Of a stretch of 64,000 nt of DNA, positions 58,003 through 64,000 are shown in pieces. Every line of letters begins with the position of its first letter. Position 1 is the first letter of the stretch. Origin of the DNA: Dictyobacter kobayashii (GTDB lineage Bacteria; Chloroflexota; Ktedonobacteria; Ktedonobacterales; Ktedonobacteraceae); contig NZ_BIFS01000001.1 in assembly GCF_003967555.1 (NCBI RefSeq), positions 1,612,001 to 1,676,000 of the forward strand, read 5' to 3'. The notes under the pieces are model-generated. The model was given only the letters and a program-made list of their open reading frames with translations. It had not been told where the DNA came from and ran no database searches. The position numbers and the translations under genes were made by a program.

Positions 58003-58092
58003 TTTTACTTCTGTGCTACAACAAGTGCGCCAGGCGCACTTGTTGTAGCACAGAAGTAAAACAGTTCGGGCGCGTCAGCGCACGTCCGCAGG
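58003..58092. repeat. palindrome with conserved tail, copy 3
   Basis: Arms of 29 bases (58003-58031 and 58033-58061) pair perfectly around one A, with core GTGCGCC-A-GGCGCAC. The tail TTCGGGCGCGTCAGCGCACG then TCCGCA (to 58090) is shared with copy 1. The tail reaches into the 3' end of the convergent FemX-like gene and encodes its last codons and stop. It may also end argG transcription. Confidence 0.82.
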
Positions 58093-59196
58093 CTGCGGCT
58101 TGTCAGCAGCTTTGGGCTCCACGGTCTTCTCTGGCAGAGCTTCTTCTTTGGCGCTCTGGCGAGCGGCGCGCCAGTTCTTGAAATCTAGCATGCCCTTATA
58201 GGCCTGGTAGAAGAATGGATTATAAGGGAGATCATAGCCGGGCAATGAGATGCGCGAGAAGCCATTGAAACCACGCTTGAAGGTATAGACACCCCACAGC
58301 GGATCTTTCTGGGCGGCCGGCTCTTCCAGTGTATTCGGAATGCCCAGGAAGTTATAATATTCACAGCCACGAGCCTTGGCCCACTGCATACCCGTCCATT
58401 GCAGTAGATGGTTGGGCATCAAGTTGCGACCCTGCGATGAGGAGGCACCGTAACGATACCAGCACCATTTACCCATACGCATCAATACAATCGCGGCGAT
58501 CGGCTTACCTTCATGCTCGGCGATCAGCAGTGCATAGCGATCACCCTCAGAGTATAATTTCGCCAGCAACTCAAAGTGTTCCAGGCTATGAATGTAGAAT
58601 TTATCGCGCTCACTGGTCTCTTGCAGGATACGATAAAAGGCCTCCATATCCTCGCGACCATGGCCCTCGCGTACCGTGACGCCTTTACGTCCCGCCAGGC
58701 GAATGTTATAGCGCCATTTTTCTTTCATGTTGGCCAGAATATCTTTTTCCGCCGGGCGAATATCCAGGATCCATTCATTGCGAATGTGCAGGAACTGCGT
58801 CGACGGCTTAAAGCCACGGCGCATTAATGCCGAGGTCCATTGAGCATCCCCCACATCGGCACCAGGCTCAAGCTTGAGCATAAAAGCACCATGCTTGCGG
58901 GCCTCGCTCTTCACAAAGTTAAGCAACACATTCATGGCTGGAGAATTGGGATCATCGATAACTGGACCGCGTGGCGCATAAAAGAAACAGCTACGCAAGA
59001 GCGGCATCTTGATCACCAGAAGCAGCAAGGCGGCACAAAGGTTACCCTGCTCATCGAGCACGCCGATGCGAAAAGCCAGCGAACCCACATCCTTCGAGAG
59101 TTCACCCCACTCATATGACTGAGTGATATTTCCATATGGAGACTTCTCTACGAAGTCGTTCCACTGCTGTCGATCAGTAATGAAACGTGCTTCCAT
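58075..59196 (-). CDS. FemX/FemAB-like peptidoglycan bridge aminoacyltransferase
   Basis: 373 residues with the double GNAT fold of FemAB enzymes, which add amino acids from aminoacyl-tRNA to the peptidoglycan stem peptide at the inner membrane face. Landmarks: ITQSYEWGELSKDVG near the start, FYAPRGPVID, LEPGADVG, KEKWRYNIRLAGRKGV and YNFLGIPNTLEEP...LWGVYTFKRGFNG. The C-terminus is a charged tail, and its last codons and stop lie in the conserved tail of a dispersed palindrome, so the insertion has probably reset the C-terminus. GGAG lies eight to nine bases before the ATG. Confidence 0.85.
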   Translation of the reverse strand: MEARFITDRQQWNDFVEKSPYGNITQSYEWGELSKDVGSLAFRIGVLDEQGNLCAALLLLVIKMPLLRSCFFYAPRGPVIDDPNSPAMNVLLNFVKSEARKHGAFMLKLEPGADVGDAQWTSALMRRGFKPSTQFLHIRNEWILDIRPAEKDILANMKEKWRYNIRLAGRKGVTVREGHGREDMEAFYRILQETSERDKFYIHSLEHFELLAKLYSEGDRYALLIAEHEGKPIAAIVLMRMGKWCWYRYGASSSQGRNLMPNHLLQWTGMQWAKARGCEYYNFLGIPNTLEEPAAQKDPLWGVYTFKRGFNGFSRISLPGYDLPYNPFFYQAYKGMLDFKNWRAARQSAKEEALPEKTVEPKAADKPQPADVR

Positions 59197-59747
59197 TTGT
59201 TTTCTCCTCTATAGCAACCTGATCAGGCTGAGAGTCTTATCACAACTAGCACAGGCCAGGCACCTCTCAAACGAACAAGTAGAGGAGACACGCAACAGCC
59301 ATGCTAGAGCATTAGCTAGAATAGAAAAACCTGACAGAGCGCGCTCTTTTGTCAGGGATATATCGATCAAGATGGCACAAGCCATCCGGGTATTCCATAT
59401 CTGGACAGTGTGATTGATTTTCACTGGCTGACGCCACCAGTAACGCATCAGAAGGCTACACGAGAGCCATAATCTCATTGACATGACCATAGCAGGTCAA
59501 GACACAAGCCTGAGAGGAAAGTGGGCCAGCGTGACACCTACACCTCATCTTCGACCAATCGATAGCGGTAATGTAAGCACCTGACAAGTAGCGTTGCAGC
59601 ACTCCAGATGAAATTGCACCGCCTTCGCTCATCTGATTGAAAGGTGTGTTATCGCATCCAGTTTACCATGCAGATGGCTACAATCGCTACAAAATAAAAC
59701 TTATGTCGCATGCTTTTCTGCCACGGCCGCCCCCTTTCGGAAAAAGA
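59197..59747 (-). other. gene-free leader/spacer with an intrinsic-terminator-like hairpin
   Basis: On the minus strand CCTGACA-AAA-GAGCGCGCTC-TGTCAGG followed by TTTTT (59325-59356) lies about 130 bases before the FemX-like start, with no gene upstream on that strand. A leader attenuator is possible. No T-box core or riboswitch I recognise was found. The rest shows nothing clear. Confidence 0.4.
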
Positions 59748-59777
59748 TTGGAAAAGCGAGCTTGGAAAAGATATAAT
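59748..59777 (+). promoter_or_regulatory. promoter of the second nitroreductase gene
   Basis: TTGGAA, 18 bases, TATAAT. Confidence 0.6.
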
Positions 59778-59869
59778 AGGTCTCAACAGCTTAATAGCAA
59801 ACGCATAGGCAGTAAAGAGCATTCTCAGGCGGCAGAAAACTTGCCGACGAGAGAGAAAGTTTTGAGTAG

Positions 59870-60442
59870 ATGACAACAGTTTTTGAAACGATCAAGCGGC
59901 GGCGTAGTATTGGTAAAATGACTGACCAGGTACCGACACGAGAACAGATTGAGCAGATACTGGAAGCGGCCACCCACGCTCCCAATCATCATAAAACCGA
60001 GCCGTGGAAGTTTTTTGTGCTGGGCGATAAGGCACGGGTAGAACTGGGCGAGGTGATGGCTCAGGCCCTGGCCGAGCGCCACAAAGATAATCCACATCTC
60101 TGTAGTCAGGCCAGTCTTGATAAAGAACGCCACAAACCATTGCGTTCCCCTATCTTGATCGCGGTCGCCGCTGAAGCCCCTGAGCAAGACAGGGTACTGG
60201 CAACCGAAAATATTGAGGCAACGGCGGCAGCGGTACAAAATATGCTTCTGACCGCTGAAGAGCTGGGACTGGCAGCGGTCTGGCGTACTGGCGAGGCCTC
60301 TTATGATCCACAGGTCAAGCGCTGGTTCGGCTTAACACCTGATGAGCAGCTGATCGCCTTTCTCTATCTCGGCTATCCTGCCATCCAACCCACCGAACGC
60401 CAGCCTTTACCAGTAGAGAGCAAAACTACCTGGCTGTTTTAG
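59870..60442 (+). CDS. nitroreductase-family protein
   Basis: 190 residues. FMN-binding start FETIKRRRSIGKMTDQVPTREQI, AATHAPNHHKTEPWKFFV and the C-terminal VWRTGEASYDPQVKRWFGL region fit the YdjA-like short nitroreductases. Probably a cytosolic FMN-dependent NAD(P)H oxidoreductase; substrate unknown. It is a single-gene unit with its own promoter, and ends at a terminator shared with the convergent apt gene. Confidence 0.85.
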   Translation: MTTVFETIKRRRSIGKMTDQVPTREQIEQILEAATHAPNHHKTEPWKFFVLGDKARVELGEVMAQALAERHKDNPHLCSQASLDKERHKPLRSPILIAVAAEAPEQDRVLATENIEATAAAVQNMLLTAEELGLAAVWRTGEASYDPQVKRWFGLTPDEQLIAFLYLGYPAIQPTERQPLPVESKTTWLF

Positions 60443-60473
60443 TAGCCTCCCCGCAGACAGTATTACGAGACAG

Positions 60474-60525
60474 ACAAACAAGAGCACTCCCTTCTCAATG
60501 TCAGGAGTGCTCTTGTTTGTTTTTA
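60474..60525. terminator. bidirectional terminator between the nitroreductase and apt genes
   Basis: ACAAACAAGAGCACTCC pairs exactly with GGAGTGCTCTTGTTTGT across 13 bases, then TTTTT on the plus strand. Confidence 0.85.
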
Positions 60526-60540
60526 GTGGTATCAGACGAT

Positions 60541-61074
60541 TTAGTATTGGATCAAGGCAAAGACATCGTGCCCCTCGAGGCGATCACGACCTTTGAGGAA
60601 ACCCAGTTCTACCAGGAAGGCGATACCCGCGATGTGGCCGCCCATTTTCTCTACCAGCTCAATGGATGCAGAGACGGTGCCACCAGTGGCCAGCAGGTCA
60701 TCAACAATCAGGACACGCTGTCCCGGCTTGATCGCATCGGTATGCAACTCAACGACATTGGTGCCATACTCAAGTGCATATTCAACGCTTACTGTATTAG
60801 ATGGCAATTTACCGAATTTACGCACTGGCACAAAACCACAATTGAGTAGATATGCCAGTGGCGCCCCGAAAATAAAACCCCGAGACTCAACGCCAACTAC
60901 GGCTTCAATACCAGCCCCCGCATAATGCGCGGCTAAACGATCCAGGGCAATGTGAAATGCTTTAGGATCTTGCAGCAAAGGGGTAATGTCCTTAAAGAGG
61001 ACACCTTTCTGGGGAAAATCAGGAATATCGCGAACCCAATCTTCCAATCGTACAGGCTCGGATGTTGACGTCAT
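60541..61074 (-). CDS. apt: adenine phosphoribosyltransferase
   Basis: 177 residues, typical length. It salvages adenine to AMP using PRPP. The type I PRTase motif VLIVDDLLATGGTV binds PRPP; IPDFPQKGVLFKDITPLL and GVESRGFIFGAPLAY are family signatures. It is a single-gene unit. PRPP comes from prs at 15.8 kb. Confidence 0.95.
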   Translation of the reverse strand: MTSTSEPVRLEDWVRDIPDFPQKGVLFKDITPLLQDPKAFHIALDRLAAHYAGAGIEAVVGVESRGFIFGAPLAYLLNCGFVPVRKFGKLPSNTVSVEYALEYGTNVVELHTDAIKPGQRVLIVDDLLATGGTVSASIELVEKMGGHIAGIAFLVELGFLKGRDRLEGHDVFALIQY

Positions 61075-61284
61075 GAGTTATGTTCTCCTCTGTATGAAAT
61101 TGGCAATAACACAGGGGCTGGTCAAGCTATTTATGGTACTCCCTTGACTGCCCCTTGTCTTCACGGAACTCATCGATTGTATTCTTTAAGTCATGAATAG
61201 CAATCAATATTTTCTCCGTTAGCAGTATACGCTAGCCATTTCTCACATGCAAGAATCCCAGAGATCTCATCGAGGAGTTCCCTT

Positions 61285-61393
61285 TCTCTCATCTGCCGCC
61301 TGCGGCGGCGAGATGGAGGGCGAAGGGAGGGGCCGGGGACACCCCGAACCCCGGCAGTAGGACTGCCGTCCCCCTGCACCCCCTGCTCCTGCA
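61285..61393. repeat. GC-rich hairpin-forming intergenic element
   Basis: CATCT-GCCGCC-TGC-GGCGGC-GAGATG is followed by GGGGACACCCCG and GGCAGTAGGACTGCC hairpins and a C-rich end. Composition differs sharply from the surrounding spacer, and the layout suggests a dispersed repeat, but only one copy is in the window. Confidence 0.4.
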
Positions 61394-61425
61394 TCGGCTT
61401 GTGAAAACATCCACCATTACAGGTT

Positions 61426-61947
61426 TTAACGTGTTACTGCGGCCTGCTCAGGTGTCTGGTCGGCTGGTGGCAATTGGGCGGTGCAGTATGCACAGCGTGT
61501 AGCCTTTAAAGGTACAGAGCTCAAGCAGAATGGGCAATCGCGCGTGGTTGGAGCCTCTTCCTTCTTGGGGCGCAGACGGTCATAACGGTCATGCAAAGCA
61601 TTGATCGGCTTCACCACAAAAAAGTAAACCACAGCCGCTGTCAAGAGAAAGGTAATGACTACATTAATAAAATCACCATACGCAAAGACCTGCTTATTAT
61701 ATACTGTTGCTAGACTGGTCAGGTTATTCTGGTGAACAAAGAGACCGATCAATGGTGTAATCAGATCTTTAACCAGGCTTTGTACAACACCATTGAAAGC
61801 TGCGCCAATGATAACACCGACAGCCAGGTCAACAACGTTGCCACGCAACAGAAATTTTTGGAAACCACCCAGTGTATTCAATCCACCTTGTAACCCACGG
61901 CGTCCATAATCCATAATATTACCCCGATCAAATAAATCCCGAGCCAT
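61426..61947 (-). CDS. mscL: large-conductance mechanosensitive channel with C-terminal zinc ribbon
   Basis: 173 residues versus about 130-150 for usual MscL. The N-terminal part is MscL: FQKFLLRGNVVDLAVGVIIGAAFNGVVQSLVKDLITPLIG (TM1 region), FAYGDFINVVITFLLTAAVVYFFVVKPIN (TM2). After KKEEAPTTRD comes a short zinc ribbon CPFCLSSVPLKATRCAYCTAQLP. MscL opens as a pentamer to release solutes under hypo-osmotic shock. The added ribbon would sit at the cytosolic helical bundle, where it could stabilise or recruit partners; this is inference. A 25-residue N-terminal extension is also present. Confidence 0.92.
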   Translation of the reverse strand: MARDLFDRGNIMDYGRRGLQGGLNTLGGFQKFLLRGNVVDLAVGVIIGAAFNGVVQSLVKDLITPLIGLFVHQNNLTSLATVYNKQVFAYGDFINVVITFLLTAAVVYFFVVKPINALHDRYDRLRPKKEEAPTTRDCPFCLSSVPLKATRCAYCTAQLPPADQTPEQAAVTR

Positions 61948-62166
61948 GAATACTCCTTCTCTGTCAGAAAGCTATAATTCCACGATGTCATTAATATTTT
62001 GCGACATACGCATGTAATACGCATGTCATAAATAATCCGCTACATGATAGAGACATTTGTGGTAGTCAGCCGCGCTGTCCTGCGCTGCCAGCAAATGTAC
62101 ATGCAGATGTAGCCAGTTCTTAGAGTAGCATAAACCAGGACAGTATTCCAGTGAGTATTATATATA

Positions 62167-62341
62167 CAGGGCTTTTTCATGTTCGTCCAGAGATGACAGG
62201 GAGATCACGAGCAAGCGCTACGATGTCTATTCTTGCATGTGTGGAGTGTGTTTGGTGGGCGGCCGCGGCCACCCACCAAACACACTCCACACATGCCCAA
62301 CTCGGCGCTGCAGGCGCCAAAGAGGAAAAGTAAAAGCCCTG
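62167..62341 (-). mobile_element. hairpin MITE-like element, copy C (reverse)
   Basis: 175 bases bounded by CAGGGCTTTT and AAAAGCCCTG. On the minus strand it contains GGCGCCTGCAGCGCCGAGTT, a stem of about 29 bp (GCATGTGTGGAGTGTGTTTG and onward, one wobble) and the conserved end AGACATCGTAGCGCTTGCTC to AAAAAGCCCTG. Flanks ATTATATATA and ATTATACATA match at 9 of 10 positions, a probable target duplication. Confidence 0.8.
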
Positions 62342-62791
62342 ATTATACATATATCTAGCTTGATTTATCAGGGTATTTATGATACGCTGATAACATATCC
62401 GATCTAAAGGAGCGCCAGAAGCCATATGCGAATATCAAAGATATTTCATCCAGTTAAGGTTTTCGATCTCCCACTGGGAACCTATCTATAAGTGCGCCCT
62501 GAAATCGCCGCCTGCTTGTAGTGTCTGCTCTCGCTCTTCGCTATTTGATTAGAGCAAGCCTTCCACTTACTTAGACTGCATAACCACGGGTGCACGCTGA
62601 CCTGTGGCATTTTTATGCTCATTATTATGACTCATCAAAGCCATAGGTCTGCCGGTCTCCTGACCACCTCATGTTTGTTCACCTCGTGGTTCTGTACGCA
62701 GTAATTATGGCTGCCTACCGTTTGATTGACTACTATCAGCGGAAAGTTCACGAGGTTTCTGATAGCATCGCTTTGATGAAAGGATTCTCTC

Positions 62792-64000
62792 ATGGGCGCT
62801 ATGCTCAAGCATTCATTTACCTATCGGGAGTTATTGGCCCGCTACCTGCGACCACAATGGCAACGTGTCTGCTGGATGGGGCTGCTGCTGTTAGCTAGCA
62901 TTACGCTACAACTGGTCAACCCGCAGATTTTAAGACAGTTTATAGATAATGCGTTGCAAGGAAGCAATACTAACTCATTGATGCTGGCCGGGGCACTCTT
63001 TATCGGCCTCTCGCTGCTCAACCAATTGTTGGCGGTGATCAATACCTATGTTAGCGAAAATGTGGCCTGGACCGCCACCAATCAACTGCGAACCGATCTG
63101 GTCAGCCATTGTTTACAACTGGATATGGCATTCCATAAAGCTCGTACTGCGGGCGAGTTGATTGAGCGCATTGATGGCGATGTTAATACGCTGGCGAACT
63201 TCTTCTCTCAGGCCATCATCAAACTGCTCGGCAATGGTTTGTTGATTGTGGGTGTCTTACTCCTGCTGTTCACCGAGCAGTGGCAGGTCGGCATCGCAAT
63301 CAGCATCTTTGCGCTCGGTGGGCTGTTTATCTTGATTCGCCTGCGCAACATTGCCGTTCCATACTGGATGAAAACACGCGAGAAGGATGCTGAGTTCTTT
63401 GGCTTTCTGGGCGAACAATTGGCGGGTACCGCCGACGTGCGCGCCAACGGGGCCACTGGCTATGTGATGCGTCGCTTCTACCTGCTCTTACGCAGCTGGT
63501 TGCCCATTCATATGCGCGCCAACCTGGCCTCCTATGCGACCTGGAGCAGCACCTTGCTGCTCTTCGGATTTGGCAATGCGCTGGCACTGGGTATCTCTAC
63601 CTACCTCTGGAGCAGGCACGAAATTTCGCCCGGGACCGTCTACCTGATCTTCTACTATACAAACCTGCTCAGCGCGCCGATGGAGCAGATACGTACCCAG
63701 CTTCAACAATTGCAGGAGGCTAGCGCTGGCATTGAGCGTATCCGCCAGCTCTTGCAGGCTCAACCAACGATTCTGGATGGAGATGGAGCAGAGCTGCCAG
63801 CGGGAGCGCTGGCGCTGGAGATCAACGATATCACATTTGGCTACAATGCGGACGAACCCGTCTTGCAAAACCTCTCGCTACAACTGGCAGCCGGTCGCGT
63901 GCTGGGCATATTGGGGCGCACTGGCAGTGGCAAGACCACGCTGGCGCGCTTGCTACTACGCTTATATGATGTCCAGCAAGGCGAGATCTTGCTTGGGGGA
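62792..64000 (+). CDS. ABC exporter, fused membrane and ATPase domains (5' part)
   Basis: Open at the window edge; 403 codons are present of an expected 580-600. The membrane domain of about six helices runs from residue 20 to 310 (VCWMGLLLLASITLQLVNPQ, SLMLAGALFIGLSLLNQLLA, LLGNGLLIVGVLLLL, IAISIFALGGLFILI and two more), and the nucleotide-binding domain starts near 330 with Walker A GRTGSGKTT. Typical type IV ABC exporter half-transporter working as a dimer; drug, lipid or peptide export are all possible. The ATG at 62792 has AAAGGA seven bases upstream. The 61948-62791 spacer contains hairpin copy C and no other gene I can support. Confidence 0.88.
   Translation, partial: MGAMLKHSFTYRELLARYLRPQWQRVCWMGLLLLASITLQLVNPQILRQFIDNALQGSNTNSLMLAGALFIGLSLLNQLLAVINTYVSENVAWTATNQLRTDLVSHCLQLDMAFHKARTAGELIERIDGDVNTLANFFSQAIIKLLGNGLLIVGVLLLLFTEQWQVGIAISIFALGGLFILIRLRNIAVPYWMKTREKDAEFFGFLGEQLAGTADVRANGATGYVMRRFYLLLRSWLPIHMRANLASYATWSSTLLLFGFGNALALGISTYLWSRHEISPGTVYLIFYYTNLLSAPMEQIRTQLQQLQEASAGIERIRQLLQAQPTILDGDGAELPAGALALEINDITFGYNADEPVLQNLSLQLAAGRVLGILGRTGSGKTTLARLLLRLYDVQQGEILLGG

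Noticed and set aside
61191..61394. 67-aa minus-strand ORF in the GC-rich spacer
   Set aside because: Low-complexity Arg/Gly/Pro sequence generated by the GC-rich repeat; no ribosome site.
62671..62898. 75-aa ORF before the ABC exporter gene
   Set aside because: It overlaps the exporter start in another frame and has no good ribosome site; the exporter frame is clearly real.
1..64000. tRNA or rRNA genes
   Set aside because: No T-loop-like GTTCGANTC with a pairing acceptor stem was found on either strand by reading.

Overview
The window looks like a chromosomal segment of a Chloroflexota bacterium, most likely class Ktedonobacteria. This is inferred from gene content: several Ser/Thr kinases, FHA and zinc-ribbon proteins with Pro/Gln-rich linkers, a DUF6062-like protein, T-box leaders and TTGACA/TATAAT-type promoters. 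No rRNA, tRNA, prophage or CRISPR array was seen. Almost all genes are chromosomal housekeeping or signalling genes; the mobile component is small non-coding repeats.

Layout. 0-3.1 kb: HAD hydrolase, a broken hypothetical gene, and a nicotinamidase behind an NrtR-type Nudix regulator. 3.1-8.6 kb: a dispersed hairpin element with a target duplication, a pseudokinase fused to a DinG/XPD-like helicase, a zinc-ribbon/helix-turn-helix protein and a HIT protein. 8.6-12.1 kb: three GT4 glycosyltransferases in a row. 12.4-16.8 kb: DUF4352-like lipid-facing protein, more hairpin repeats, an S9 peptidase and PRPP synthetase. 17-26.6 kb: a signalling block of kinase-FHA, membrane FHA protein, kinase-zinc-ribbon, response regulator, GAF-GAF histidine kinase and two membrane-anchored zinc-ribbon proteins. 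26.7-41 kb: DapA-family aldolase, DnaJ-type membrane protein, DUF6062-like protein, glutamate synthase large subunit, another kinase, an APC permease and PEP carboxylase. 43.5-58 kb: amino-acid biosynthesis under three T-box leaders: Arg T-box then DUF1611, carbamoyltransferase, carA, carB; His T-box then hisG on the other strand; Arg T-box then a 45-aa ORF, argH and argG. GtrA-like, nitroreductase and small-channel-like genes lie between. 58-64 kb: FemX-like transferase, nitroreductase, apt, mscL with an extra zinc ribbon, a third copy of the hairpin element, and the 5' part of an ABC exporter gene.

How it fits together. The two Arg T-boxes both show a GAA-CGC-A specifier and the same T-box core, so carbamoyl-phosphate supply, carbamoyl transfer and the last two arginine steps should respond to the same uncharged tRNA-Arg. 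The hisG leader shows GAA-CAC-A and a T-box core whose variable base fits the C73 of tRNA-His. GltB and PEP carboxylase supply glutamate and oxaloacetate nearby.

At least thirteen single-base frame breaks interrupt otherwise well-conserved genes. Twelve are consistent with one missing base, mostly in short homopolymers, and one with an extra base. This points to consensus errors in the assembly, so I give merged gene coordinates where both halves are clear.
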